A DNA stretch of 39,012 bases from assembly GCA_903896745.1 (NCBI GenBank), contig CAITZA010000052.1, forward strand, positions 1-39,012. Direction: 5' to 3'. This document shows, one piece after another, positions 14,414 through 23,787 of the stretch. Both the position numbers and the translations under genes were made by a program. Under the pieces are notes generated by a model. It was not told where the DNA came from, did no database searches, and saw nothing but the letters and a program-made list of their open reading frames with translations. Each line of letters starts with the position of its first letter. Positions within the stretch are counted from its first letter, which is position 1. The stretch comes from an uncultured Desulfomonile sp. Its GTDB lineage: Bacteria > Desulfobacterota > Desulfomonilia > Desulfomonilales > Desulfomonilaceae.

Positions 14414-16141
14414 CTAACTCCCTTGTGAATCCTGATGTTTTCTGGGTAGGTAAACGGTGAACCTGGTCCCCTTGCCGACTTTGCTCTGCACTTCGACATC
14501 CCCTCCAAGTCTCTTGACAAGGCCGTAAGTTATTGACAGCCCCAGACCGGTTCCCTTGCCTGAAGCCTTGGTTGTGAAAAATGGCTCGAAGATGTGTTTC
14601 ATGGTATCTTCAGACATGCCGTGACCGGTGTCCTGAATGGTTACGCCTATTGTCGCCTCGTCCCTTTCAAAAGTCGCCACAGACACTGTCCCACCATCCT
14701 CCATGGCCTGAAACGCATTGTTCAGAACATTCAGAAAAACCTGCTGCAGTTGACCACGGTCGGATTCTATTTTCGGGAGTTCACGTGCAAAATTGAGATT
14801 CAGTTTTATGTTTCTGTACAAGGCTTCCTTTTCAAGAAAACCGACCGTTTCCTTTATCACGTCGTTTACATCAAGCACCTGTATTTCAACATCCATCCTT
14901 CTCGCAAAACCCAGGAGGCGATGAGTGATGGTCCTGCATCTCTCAACCGATCCAATTATCGCTCCCACAGGCCCCAGAAAACGGTCCTTGTCCGGAAAAC
15001 CAGGAGTAAACTCGATCAGATCCTTCATGAGACCCGCTTTTTCATTGATGACTGCAAGAGGATTGTTGATCTCATGGGCCACTCCAGCAGCCAGACGACC
15101 TATCGAAGACAGCTTGTGGCTGTGTTCCATCTCCTTCAAAGCCAGCGCCCTCTTGTCATCAGCCTCTTTCATCTTGTCAAACATGCTTTTTGTCAGCCGG
15201 AGGACCACTGCCACTATCAACCCAACACTTATCGCAAAAACTATGAACAGGTCCGCCTTTAAGGTATACCAGGCCTTCATTACCTGAGCCTGAGGCTTGA
15301 TCAGCATAAAAATGAAGTCCGCATTCGGAAAATAGCAATAAGTCACCATGACGCTTCGGCCCCGCGGATCCACACGCTCAACCACCGTAGGCTCATAACT
15401 GACAGATGGTATGCATGGACACCTGTCAAGAGCCTGTCCGTAATATTTCGAATTGGTCTGAAGAACTCCTTCCCTGTTCACAAGGAAAGCGTCACTTTCA
15501 GCGTCAAGCCCCATGGACGCTATCAGTTCATCCAGCTTCGCCGTGTTGATCGTTGCACGAACTACCCAAGGCTTCCCATTCTCAGGGAGGTGGTGGACAG
15601 CCAGCGCTATATGCGGAAATCTGCGATAACCCTTGAATACCTCACTGACGTAGGCGCCGTTTACCTGAACGTTCTCAAACCAGCTCTGCTCCGAATAATC
15701 CTTACCCTTCAAACTGTAGGGCCCCGCATAACTCACCTGAAAACCGGCCGAATCTATAAGCCCAAGATCCACAAACCCCTCAAACTCACGCTTCAATACC
15801 CTGAAAATACGGTTCAGATTCGACTCGTCCGCCAATTCATCATAAGAATACGCGGAGGCTATGAAATTGACGGTCGCAAGACGGTTTGCAAGAAAAAGCT
15901 CTATCGAGTGCTTCGCCTTGTTAACAAGAACCCTCTGGGGCCTTACTATCTCGTCCCTCAATACCGAACGGTATTCGTAATAATTTATGATCGTCATCAG
16001 GGACAGCGGCGCCAGCGTGATCAGCAACATTAGTATTGCCACATTTCTACGGACGATTTTGTAGCGGAAGGGAGAATTTTCCTGATCCGGGACTTCTGTC
16101 AAACGTGAAAATATCTGACTAATGGACTGCATCAAATTCAT
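14414..16141 (-). CDS. membrane sensor histidine kinase with extracytoplasmic Cache-like domain
   Basis: From the ATG at 16141 (575 residues) the order is: first membrane helix at about 34-52 ([19 protein letters not shown]), an extracytoplasmic sensor domain of about 240 residues resembling double-Cache folds ([26 protein letters not shown]), second helix at about 300-320, a short coiled linker without a clear HAMP domain, DHp with [12 protein letters not shown], and a complete ATPase domain (N-box [30 protein letters not shown]). The sensor domain has a CPC cysteine pair (LDRCPCIPS). The frame opens further upstream at 16276, but that part looks non-coding. Ligand unknown; the downstream anion exporter makes an anion or redox signal possible. 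Confidence 0.92.
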   Translation of the reverse strand: MNLMQSISQIFSRLTEVPDQENSPFRYKIVRRNVAILMLLITLAPLSLMTIINYYEYRSVLRDEIVRPQRVLVNKAKHSIELFLANRLATVNFIASAYSYDELADESNLNRIFRVLKREFEGFVDLGLIDSAGFQVSYAGPYSLKGKDYSEQSWFENVQVNGAYVSEVFKGYRRFPHIALAVHHLPENGKPWVVRATINTAKLDELIASMGLDAESDAFLVNREGVLQTNSKYYGQALDRCPCIPSVSYEPTVVERVDPRGRSVMVTYCYFPNADFIFMLIKPQAQVMKAWYTLKADLFIVFAISVGLIVAVVLRLTKSMFDKMKEADDKRALALKEMEHSHKLSSIGRLAAGVAHEINNPLAVINEKAGLMKDLIEFTPGFPDKDRFLGPVGAIIGSVERCRTITHRLLGFARRMDVEIQVLDVNDVIKETVGFLEKEALYRNIKLNLNFARELPKIESDRGQLQQVFLNVLNNAFQAMEDGGTVSVATFERDEATIGVTIQDTGHGMSEDTMKHIFEPFFTTKASGKGTGLGLSITYGLVKRLGGDVEVQSKVGKGTRFTVYLPRKHQDSQGS

Positions 16142-16269
16142 TGACGTCCCCGTAATGTGTTCCCGACGGGCTGGGCCTGGTTTCAGGCGGCTGTTCAGTA
16201 AAAAGGAGTCCGGCGCGGCGAATAGCGAGACTGACCTCATCGCGCCATAAACAAAGTATAGCGGTAATC

Positions 16270-16361
16270 GTTTCAAAGTGAAACATTAAAATTAGACAAA
16301 ACGATGAAAAACGTTTTATTTTGGAACGTATTCGCCTGCCAATTGGTTTTATTTTGAAACC
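16270..16361. promoter_or_regulatory. three related 15-bp palindromes in a divergent intergenic region
   Basis: GTTTCAAAGTGAAAC (16270-16284), GTTTTATTTTGGAAC (16313-16327) and GTTTTATTTTGAAAC (16346-16360, extended by a G and C on its flanks) share the form GTTTYAnnnTGRAAC. They lie in an A/T-rich stretch between the sensor kinase start and the glycosyltransferase start, which are read in opposite directions. Repeated palindromes of one sequence in such a place suggest binding sites for one dimeric regulator. The spacing between starts is 43 and 33 bp. No known regulator consensus could be assigned. Confidence 0.5.
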
Positions 16362-16518
16362 ATTTATTCGCAGACCCACACAAACATACCTAATAACAAC
16401 ATGTTAGATGTGCTGCGCGCCCGCGGCGCAGCGCGCCGGATTGACAATGCAGCGCGTTGCAGTTACCCTCAAAACCGGATCAGGCCTTTTTCCAAATTCA
16501 TTCACGAAGAGCTGTCCA

Positions 16519-17577
16519 TTGGCAAGAATAGCATTTGGCGTCATGGGTGACGCCATGGGACATATTACGTTTTCGTCCATTGTAGCGTCGCTGCTTCCTG
16601 GGCATGAGTTTCTTTTTCTGGGAGGAGACCGTGTGAAGCTGATATCCGGCCTCGGATACAACACTGTCGAAATCCCGATGCTATCCACATATTACTCGAA
16701 CAATCGCGTGGACATAAAATCCACGGTTTTGAACGCCGGCAGAATCCTTTTCAGAAAAAAGGCCGTCCTCCAGCACGTTGAAGGGGTCATGAAGGATTTT
16801 TCCCCGGACATCGTTTTTTCCAATTATGAATATTTTACGCCATTGGTGGCAAAACGTCTGGGGATTCGTTGTGTCAGCGTTGACAACCAGCACTCTCTGA
16901 CAAGGTGCGACTGGCCGGTAAATCCCGGAGGCTTGATAAGCAGGATGCTCCTGGTGGCGCCCATGGAGCTGCTATACAGCAACGCTGATAGCTATATAAT
17001 CACGTCGTTTTTTGACCTGCGCCCTCGCGATCCCGAAAAGGTTGCGGTGGTTCCCTCTGTTCTAAGACCTGTTGTGGAAAATTATAACAGTCGTGTAGGG
17101 GATCATGTTGTTGTTTACCAGACTTCGCCGACATTCATACCGCTGCTTGAAACGCTGAAAAAGATGTCGAGACCATTCAGGATTTACGGCTTCGGGGCCC
17201 GTCCCGCCGAAAAAAACCTTGAGTTCAAGGCCAATTCGACCGAGGATTTTCTTGAAGACCTCTCCAGTTGCCATTACGCAATTGTCAACGGCGGCCACAA
17301 CGTCATCTCCGAGTCGTTGTATTACGGGAAACCCGTCCTGTGTTTCCCCATACATCTGGCCTATGAGCAATACCTGAACGCTTTCATGGTTCGTTATCTT
17401 GGATACGGGGACTATTCCACTTCCAGAAACCCCGGTCCGGTCCTATTTTCCGAATTCGAGACAAAACTGGATTTTTTCAGGAGTCGTGTGTCGTCAGGCA
17501 CATTTCTCGGAAATGGGCTTCTTGCTGAAAAGCTTGAATCTCTGATCGCGTCATCTCCAAGCCATAAGCCTTCATAA
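16519..17577 (+). CDS. MurG-like glycosyltransferase
   Basis: The protein is a GT-B fold transferase of the MJ1255/MurG-like type. The N-terminus is ARIAFGVMGDAMGHITFSS, with the glycine-histidine loop of the acceptor domain; the C-terminal half has the nucleotide-sugar motif NGGHNVISESLYYGKPVLCFP. The frame is open from 16408, but the first 37 codons look non-coding. A TTG at 16519 immediately precedes the conserved strand and has a GAAGAG-like ribosome site, so I use it; ATG at 16447 is the alternative. It probably transfers a sugar from an NDP-sugar to a lipid or surface glycan. It is the first of three glycosyltransferase genes on this strand. Confidence 0.82.
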   Translation: MARIAFGVMGDAMGHITFSSIVASLLPGHEFLFLGGDRVKLISGLGYNTVEIPMLSTYYSNNRVDIKSTVLNAGRILFRKKAVLQHVEGVMKDFSPDIVFSNYEYFTPLVAKRLGIRCVSVDNQHSLTRCDWPVNPGGLISRMLLVAPMELLYSNADSYIITSFFDLRPRDPEKVAVVPSVLRPVVENYNSRVGDHVVVYQTSPTFIPLLETLKKMSRPFRIYGFGARPAEKNLEFKANSTEDFLEDLSSCHYAIVNGGHNVISESLYYGKPVLCFPIHLAYEQYLNAFMVRYLGYGDYSTSRNPGPVLFSEFETKLDFFRSRVSSGTFLGNGLLAEKLESLIASSPSHKPS

Positions 17578-17747
17578 AGACATGGCTTTCAAACTCTGCG
17601 GGTATCCTTGAAAACGCCCCTTGAAATCCTTGCGGCCGGGTCTGGCCGGTTTATGACGTTGAAATGACGTCGCTGAAATGATAGAAAACAAGGATACGAA
17701 TACAAGCGAGCCAATCGTTTCAACTGTTTTTCAGGAGCATTCCGGAA

Positions 17748-18974
17748 TTGACGAGTCATAAAATCGCCTACATACTGCTTTGGTTTCCCAAACCTTCCGA
17801 GACCTTCATTTTCAGGGAAGTGCTGAATCTGTGGAAGAAGGGTTTGGACATCCGGGTTTTTACATTGTACGGGGAACTAAAAGACAAGCTTTCTCCGGAG
17901 ATGGCAGAGGCGTCGAAGAAGGTGGAACGTCTGGGTATACCCTTTTTCAGGAGGCTTCCGGCTGATATCGCCTACTGGTGGAATAGAAACCGGAGTGTTA
18001 CCGCCAGACTGTTCAGGACAATACCGGTGCGGAAGTGGAAATCGGTTGAATTTGGCGGCGAAAATATTGTTGGGTTTCTTGCCGGTTTTACGCTGGCGAG
18101 AAGATTCGAAGAGGAAGGCATAACCCATATTCACGCTCCGTGGGCGATGGGGCCTGCGACAGCGGCATGGGCGGCCTCTGAACTGACAGGAATCCCGTTC
18201 AGTTTCACGGGAAGGGCCTGCGACATTTATCCGCCTGATGGGGCTTTGTCTGAGAAGCTTCGCGCCGCAAAGTTTGTCATGTCGGATAACCGAATCAATG
18301 TTCCTTACATGACCCGGTTTGCTCCGGAGACGGCAGACAGGATTTACGCAATCTATAACGGGCTACCCCTGGAGAAACATTCAGTTGCACCCGTGATAAT
18401 GAAACCACCTTATCAGATTCTGGCCATAGGCAGGTTTGACAGGATCAAGGCGTTTGATGACCTCCTGTATGCCATCAGGATTCTGAAACGCAGGGGCTTG
18501 AAATTCCATCTGACATTGGCCGGCGATGGCCCGAGACGATTGCAGCTTAAATATCTTACGGCAAAACTCGGTTTGAGGGGTGTGGTTTCCTATCCCGGAT
18601 TCGTTAGTTATAACAATGTTCCAGACCTGTTCATGAACGCCGATCTGTTCGTAATGTCAAGCGCCGTTCATGCCAGGGGAGATCGCGATGGATTGCCCAC
18701 CGTGATTCTTGAGGCCCTGGCGCATCGTGTTCCGGTGGTTTCTACCAATGTTTGCGCAATACCGGAAGTGATCCGCAATGGAGAAACCGGCTTTCTGGTC
18801 GAGGAAAAACGACCGGACCAACTGGCCACCGCAATGGAAGAAATGCTCAGGGACAGGGATCGCGCCATTCGTATGGCCGAAAAGGGGCGTGAACTGGTGC
18901 TGGCGGAATTCGATCCCGACACGAATCATGGTCGTATTTATGATCTGTTCATGAAGACCGGTCGATTGCCATGA
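17748..18974 (+). CDS. family 4 (GT-B) glycosyltransferase
   Basis: This 408-residue protein begins IAYILLWFPKPSETFIFREV, the usual start of surface-polysaccharide GT4 enzymes. The C-terminal domain shows ILAIGRFDRIKAFDDLL, LAGDGPRR and the sugar-nucleotide region GLPTVILEALAHRVPVV with the EX7E-type acidic residues. The start is a TTG preceded by CAGGAG ten bases upstream; no ATG occurs until well inside the fold. It lies about 170 bp after the MurG-like gene and one base before the next transferase start, so the last two are cotranscribed. Acceptor and sugar are unknown. Confidence 0.88.
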   Translation: MTSHKIAYILLWFPKPSETFIFREVLNLWKKGLDIRVFTLYGELKDKLSPEMAEASKKVERLGIPFFRRLPADIAYWWNRNRSVTARLFRTIPVRKWKSVEFGGENIVGFLAGFTLARRFEEEGITHIHAPWAMGPATAAWAASELTGIPFSFTGRACDIYPPDGALSEKLRAAKFVMSDNRINVPYMTRFAPETADRIYAIYNGLPLEKHSVAPVIMKPPYQILAIGRFDRIKAFDDLLYAIRILKRRGLKFHLTLAGDGPRRLQLKYLTAKLGLRGVVSYPGFVSYNNVPDLFMNADLFVMSSAVHARGDRDGLPTVILEALAHRVPVVSTNVCAIPEVIRNGETGFLVEEKRPDQLATAMEEMLRDRDRAIRMAEKGRELVLAEFDPDTNHGRIYDLFMKTGRLP

Positions 18975-18975
18975 A

Positions 18976-20109
18976 ATGGATTCGTCCGTGTCCATAAAAA
19001 TCAGGAAACCTTTAACCACCGTCCTTTTGCTTCAGGATCTTGACTATGGGGGAACGCAACGATATGCCACCCATCTCCTCAGGCATCTGAACCGTGAGCT
19101 GTTCGACCTTGAACTCTGGGTGCTTCGCGGCGGTGAGGACATGCTTCCCATTGCTGAAGAATGTCAGGTGAAGGTGTCGTATTTTTGTCTTGATTCATGG
19201 GTGACACCAGCAGCGCTTTACCGCCTTTTCAAAAAACTCAGAGCCCAACCTCCAGATATTATTTATACATTAACCTCTGTACCCAACATTTGGGGACGAT
19301 TGTTTTCCTATATTGTTGGAGCTCCGGTCATCGTATCAAGCTGGCGGGGTCGCAAAGAACAGCAGTTCGAATCCATCCTGTGGCATGCCAGCAACCGGGT
19401 CATCTGCAACGCTGAGGCGCTAAAACGCTTCGTCGTCCAAAGGCACTCCGTTGACCCCGACAGGACCGAAGTGATTCCAAACGGGGTTGACACCGAACAT
19501 TTTACGCCTGATGAGAACCTCAGGACCGAATCTCCCACAATCCTTTACTTGGGGAGGATGGCCGGTATAAAGGATCCGATGACTGCGTTGCGGGCGTTCG
19601 AAATTCTCAGTTCGCGGGTTCCTTCGGCCAAGATGCTCATGATCGGGAATGGTAAACTGCAAACGCAACTGAAGTCGTACGCCGTGAAACAGAATCTTTC
19701 TGACCGTGTTACAATAATGCCTGGTGTTTCGGATGTCAGGCCGTTTCTGAGAAAGGCGTGGCTGCTCTCCTTGTCCTCCCTGTCCGAGGGACTTCCCAAT
19801 GTCATTCTGGAAGCGATGTCTTGCGGACTTCCGGTTGTGGTGACCGCTGTCGGAGGAAACCCGGAGGTTGTTACAGAGGGGGTTACAGGACTGCTGGTGG
19901 GGCCTCGCGACCCGGAAAGAATGGCAGAAGCCATGGAAAAGATCATCAGCGACCCGTCACTCAGGGACTCCATGGGCCGAAAAGCTAGAGAAACCGCTAT
20001 ACGGAAATACTCCATCGAGACCATAACCGGCCTGACGGAAAAAGCCCTTATCAACGCCTGTCTTGATGCAATCCATAGAAAAGGAAGGACGGATATAGCA
20101 GATTATTGA
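18976..20109 (+). CDS. family 4 (GT-B) glycosyltransferase
   Basis: The 377-residue protein has the acceptor-side motif LDYGGTQRYATHLLRHL (a GGAE-like loop), a central VIPNGVDTEHF, the donor-domain ILYLGRMAGIKDP, MIGNGKL and SEGLPNVILEAMSCGLPVV with the EX7E motif, and the closing GNPEVV...GLLVGPRD. These features are typical of GT4 enzymes that build exopolysaccharide or lipid-linked glycans. The ATG begins one base after the stop of the previous transferase gene. It is the last gene of the plus-strand group; the next gene converges from the other side. Confidence 0.9.
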   Translation: MDSSVSIKIRKPLTTVLLLQDLDYGGTQRYATHLLRHLNRELFDLELWVLRGGEDMLPIAEECQVKVSYFCLDSWVTPAALYRLFKKLRAQPPDIIYTLTSVPNIWGRLFSYIVGAPVIVSSWRGRKEQQFESILWHASNRVICNAEALKRFVVQRHSVDPDRTEVIPNGVDTEHFTPDENLRTESPTILYLGRMAGIKDPMTALRAFEILSSRVPSAKMLMIGNGKLQTQLKSYAVKQNLSDRVTIMPGVSDVRPFLRKAWLLSLSSLSEGLPNVILEAMSCGLPVVVTAVGGNPEVVTEGVTGLLVGPRDPERMAEAMEKIISDPSLRDSMGRKARETAIRKYSIETITGLTEKALINACLDAIHRKGRTDIADY

Positions 20110-20141
20110 GGATTGTCCGGCGCAAAGGCGCTAGCCTTGTC

Positions 20142-20162
20142 ATGCCGGGCTCGATCCGGCAT
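20142..20162. repeat. short inverted repeat of a common intergenic type
   Basis: ATGCCGG and CCGGCAT form a 7-bp stem around GCTCGAT, inside the longer string TGTCATGCCGG...CCGGCATCCAG. From memory, similar strings recur between genes in many proteobacteria. It lies between two convergent transcription units and may help to end transcription, but no T-run follows. Confidence 0.5.
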
Positions 20163-20289
20163 CCAGAATCCCCGAATTTCCGCTTTCAAGGGAATGATAG
20201 TCAAAATGCTGCGAATAATTCGCGTTTGTTTCCAAATTCAGATATATATCATCAAGAATCATCCAGCTCAAAGGCCGGATCTGACATAA

Positions 20290-22104
20290 TTAACCGCCGC
20301 CTTTGTACATGGCCTTTATCAGGTCTGCAAAATTCTCGTTGATGTGTTTGCGCTTGACCTTCATTGTCGGGGTGACTTCACCGTCCTCTTCATAAAGCTT
20401 TTTGGGGACTATCGTGAATTTCTTGATTGTTTCGACATGCGAGAGAGTCTTGTTGACTTCCTGGACTTCCCGATCGATGAGTTCGACTATTTCGGGGGCC
20501 TTTGTGAGGCTTTCATAGGTTGTGAAGGGAATTTTGTTGTCTTGGGCAAACTGGACCACGTTCTCTTCGTCTATGACAATAAGGGCTGAAACGAATTTGA
20601 GTCTGTCACCGATGACGATCGCGTCATTGATGTAAGGACTGAATTTTAACTGGTTTTCTATGTTCTGCGGGGCAATGTTCTTTCCTCCCGCCGTTATGAT
20701 CAGGTCTTTTTTCCTGTCGGTAATCTTGAGGAAACCTTTTTCGTCAAGCACACCGACATCGCCGGAACGAAGCCAGCCGTCCGTAATAGTTTCTTCGGTG
20801 GCTTCGGGGTTCCTGAAATACCCCATGAAAACATTGCCGCCCTTGACGAGGATTTCTCCATCCTGGTCTATTTTCACCTGAACCCCGGGTAAAGCCGGCC
20901 CGACATTTCCGAGTTCTATCTGATCGCCCTGATGAATGCAGGTAGGGCCCGATCCTTCCGTCTGACCGTAAACTTCCCTGAGTGGAACCCCTATGCCGTG
21001 GAAATATCTCAACACATCCGGAGAAATCGGGGCCGCTCCCGACACCGCGAGCCGCACACGCTCGAATCCGAGGCGCTCTCGCAGCTTATACAGCACAAAT
21101 CCGTTAAACAGGGCCCTTAACATCTTCAGATAGACCGGAATCCTTTTTCCGCTGAAACGCCTCTTGCCGTATAAAAGGCTGACCTTTTCCGCTGTTGCGT
21201 AACTGACCTTCTTGAACCATGTGGCGTTTGCCATTTTTATCCGGATACTAGAATAGTATTTTTCCCATATCCTTGGGACGGCAAATATGACGGTGGGGGA
21301 AACTTCGCGGAAATTTGCCATAACGGTTTCGGGGCTCTCCGTGAAATTAACCGTGTATCCAAACCTTATGGGGAGGAAAACACTGAACATTCTTTCGGCT
21401 ATGTGACTTAGCGGCAGAAAGGATACCAGTTGATCATCCTGATATATTTTCAGGGCTTCCCCGATCGACCATGTGGTCCAGACGATATTTTCGTGCGACA
21501 GCATGGCGCCCTTCGGCGGCCCGGTGGTGCCTGAGGTATAAATGATGAGCGCCATATCCTCGGGTTTGGTCCTGCTGACCAGGGAATCAAACAGGCCCGG
21601 CTCTTTTTGCTCCATTTCGGCGCCTAGTTGGAGGAGTTCCTCAAAGGTGCAGACCATCGGATCCGAAAATCTCGTCAACCCCTTGGGATCCATAACAATT
21701 ATTTTCTTCAGACTCGGCGCCCTGTCGCGGAAGAACAGCGCCTTATCCATCTGTTCTTCATCCTCCGCGATAAAGAATTTTGCTTCGGAATGCGCCGTGA
21801 CATATTCGCATTGCTGGGCCGAGCTTGTTGTATAAATCCCAACGGTCACGGCGCCCGCGGACATGGTTGCTATATCCGAAAATAGCCACTCAGCGCGGTT
21901 CTCACCTATTACCGCCACCTTGTCGCCCGGTTCCAGGCCGAGCGATACCAGACCAAGACAGCAGCGGCGCACATTCGCCAGGTACTCGCCCCATGTGATG
22001 TCCCGCCAGATACCGAGATACTTGTACCTCAGTCCTACACGGTCTTTATCTTTTGTGGCCCGTTCAACAAACATTTTCGGAACGGTCAGGGATTCTTCAT
22101 TCAT
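20290..22104 (-). CDS. long-chain acyl-CoA synthetase (AMP-forming), FadD15-like
   Basis: This 604-residue adenylate-forming enzyme activates a carboxylic acid to its CoA thioester through an acyl-AMP. The P-loop is intact (YTSGTTGPPKGAMLSH, about 190-205), followed by LPLSHIAER, the A5 motif REVYGQTEGSG, the A7 region GWLRSGDVG and the hinge TDRKKDLIITAGGKNIAP. A catalytic lysine region occurs near the C-terminus (EVTPTMKVKRKHI). It is the last gene of the liv-type transport operon, 73 bp after livF. That linkage suggests that an imported acid, such as a fatty or aromatic acid, is activated on entry; the substrate itself is not readable. Confidence 0.92.
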   Translation of the reverse strand: MNEESLTVPKMFVERATKDKDRVGLRYKYLGIWRDITWGEYLANVRRCCLGLVSLGLEPGDKVAVIGENRAEWLFSDIATMSAGAVTVGIYTTSSAQQCEYVTAHSEAKFFIAEDEEQMDKALFFRDRAPSLKKIIVMDPKGLTRFSDPMVCTFEELLQLGAEMEQKEPGLFDSLVSRTKPEDMALIIYTSGTTGPPKGAMLSHENIVWTTWSIGEALKIYQDDQLVSFLPLSHIAERMFSVFLPIRFGYTVNFTESPETVMANFREVSPTVIFAVPRIWEKYYSSIRIKMANATWFKKVSYATAEKVSLLYGKRRFSGKRIPVYLKMLRALFNGFVLYKLRERLGFERVRLAVSGAAPISPDVLRYFHGIGVPLREVYGQTEGSGPTCIHQGDQIELGNVGPALPGVQVKIDQDGEILVKGGNVFMGYFRNPEATEETITDGWLRSGDVGVLDEKGFLKITDRKKDLIITAGGKNIAPQNIENQLKFSPYINDAIVIGDRLKFVSALIVIDEENVVQFAQDNKIPFTTYESLTKAPEIVELIDREVQEVNKTLSHVETIKKFTIVPKKLYEEDGEVTPTMKVKRKHINENFADLIKAMYKGGG

Positions 22105-22177
22105 TCGCCAGGCGCCTCAACAATTTATTCTTTTGATTTCTTATCGAACGGATTTGGAAAAATATTGAAACCACGCA

Positions 22178-22969
22178 TCATCGCCAGCGCTTCTTGCGTT
22201 TATACCTCTGATAGCCTTTTACGGAAGTCTCGGAAGCCATCCCCAGATAAAATTCCTGAACATCCTCATTTTCAAGCAATTTCTCAGGCGGGCCCTCAAG
22301 AACTATCCGTCCCGACTCCATTATAAAAGCGTGATCCGCAACACTCAACGCCTTGCGGGCGTTCTGTTCAACCAGAAGGATTGTTGCGCCGTCGCGGTTA
22401 ATGGTTTCTATAATGTTAAAGATTTCGCTTACCAGCAGGGGAGACAGCCCAAGCGAAGGTTCATCCAGAATCAGCAGGGACGGTCTTGACATCAGGGCCC
22501 TTGCTATAGCCAGCATTTGCTGTTCACCGCCGGAAAGCGTTCCGGCCTGCTGTTTCAGCCTGTCCTTCAATAGGGGAAAGTACTTGAAAACCTTTTCCAG
22601 GTCGTCTGACACACCCTTGTCCCGCCGTATATAGGCCCCCATCATAAGGTTTTCCCTGACCGTCAGTTCGGGGAAGACCTCACGCCCCTCAGGAACAAAG
22701 GCTATCCCGAGCGGGACGATCTTTTCGGTGCGCATTCCGTCAATACGCTGACCCTTGAACCAGATGGATCCCTTGTCCGGCTGATCATCGAGATATCCCA
22801 TTATCGTTTTCAGGGTAGCGCTTTTCCCGGCGCCGTTTGCGCCAAGTATGGCCCGGATCTGTCCCTCCTCCACAGAAAGAGACAAACCTCTGACAACCAT
22901 TATCTTTCCGTAATAAATCTCTATGTTTCTCGTTTCAAGCATGCTCATGGTGCTGAATGTAACCGCCAC
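22178..22969 (-). CDS. livF: branched-chain-type ABC transporter ATP-binding protein
   Basis: This 263-residue ATPase has Walker A LGANGAGKSAT, Q-loop region VPEGREVFPELTV, signature LSGGEQQML, Walker B LLILDEPSLGLSP and the switch histidine region replaced by LLVEQNARKAL, as is usual in LivF. The GREVFPELTVRENL segment is diagnostic for LivF over LivG. It begins at GTG (22969), with ATG codons at 22948 and 22942 as alternatives. The C-terminal tail is unusually basic (YQRYKRKKRWR). It would energise import together with LivG and the LivH/LivM permeases. Confidence 0.93.
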   Translation of the reverse strand: MAVTFSTMSMLETRNIEIYYGKIMVVRGLSLSVEEGQIRAILGANGAGKSATLKTIMGYLDDQPDKGSIWFKGQRIDGMRTEKIVPLGIAFVPEGREVFPELTVRENLMMGAYIRRDKGVSDDLEKVFKYFPLLKDRLKQQAGTLSGGEQQMLAIARALMSRPSLLILDEPSLGLSPLLVSEIFNIIETINRDGATILLVEQNARKALSVADHAFIMESGRIVLEGPPEKLLENEDVQEFYLGMASETSVKGYQRYKRKKRWR

Positions 22970-22999
22970 CTGCCCTATTTTGATAAATCGCGTTACGGT

Positions 23000-23770
23000 C
23001 TAGTCCGTTCCGAGATAGGCCTCCAGAACCTGAGGGTCCGTGCGAACCTCTTCAGGCTTGCCCTGAATCAGCTTAACACCGAAGTTTAGAGCCATCACCT
23101 CGTCCGACACATCCATGACAAGATTCATGTCATGCTCGACCATCATGATGGTTATCTTGAGGTCATCGCGTATGTCGCGTATCCAGAACATCATGTCCCT
23201 TTTCTCTTCCTGATTCATGCCTGCGGTAGGTTCATCCAGCAGCAGGAGTTTAGGCTCCATAGCCAGGGCGCGCCCAAGCTCGACAAGCTTTCTTATCCCA
23301 TAAGGTAACGCAACCACAGGCGTGTCACGGTAAGCCTCTATCTCAAGAAACTCGATGATACGTTCAACCCGCTCACGATGGGCTATCTCTTCTTTCGCCG
23401 CAGGGAAACCCTTCCCAAAAAACAATGCGCCAGCGAACACTCCGCTTTTCATGTGGATGTGTCTTCCGAGCAACAGATTGTCCATGGTAGAGAGATGGCT
23501 GAAGAGCTCAATGTTCTGAAATGTCCGGGCTATGCCGAGAGTAGCGGCCCTACTGGCCTTCTGTCCGGTAATGTTCTGATCCCGAAAGGTTACCGAACCC
23601 TTTCCAGGCCTGTAAATGCCGCTGATACAGTTGAAAATTGTGGTCTTGCCAGCCCCGTTCGGTCCGATTATGGAAAAAATTCGACCTTCCTCCACATCGA
23701 ATGACACCCCGTGCAGGGCCACAAGACCACCGAATGATATCCAAAGGTCTTTTACTGAAAGAAGAGGCAT
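23000..23770 (-). CDS. livG: branched-chain-type ABC transporter ATP-binding protein
   Basis: This 256-residue ATPase has Walker A GPNGAGKTTIFNC, GIARTFQNIELFSHLSTMDNLLLGRH (the LivG-type Q-loop segment), a signature degenerate as LPYGIRKLVELGRAL, Walker B LLLLDEPTAGMNQEE and the switch histidine in MMVEHDMNLVMD. The signature motif begins LPYG rather than LSGG, a common LivG variant. It follows the binding-protein gene by 17 bp and precedes livF. It partners LivF as the second ATPase subunit. Confidence 0.94.
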   Translation of the reverse strand: MPLLSVKDLWISFGGLVALHGVSFDVEEGRIFSIIGPNGAGKTTIFNCISGIYRPGKGSVTFRDQNITGQKASRAATLGIARTFQNIELFSHLSTMDNLLLGRHIHMKSGVFAGALFFGKGFPAAKEEIAHRERVERIIEFLEIEAYRDTPVVALPYGIRKLVELGRALAMEPKLLLLDEPTAGMNQEEKRDMMFWIRDIRDDLKITIMMVEHDMNLVMDVSDEVMALNFGVKLIQGKPEEVRTDPQVLEAYLGTD

Positions 23771-23787
23771 TATAATAAGTTAAATCC

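Noticed and set aside
14594-15262. Open frame of about 220 codons on the plus strand
   Set aside because: It lies wholly antisense to the sensor kinase ATPase/DHp region, has no recognisable domain and no ribosome site; the kinase frame is certain.
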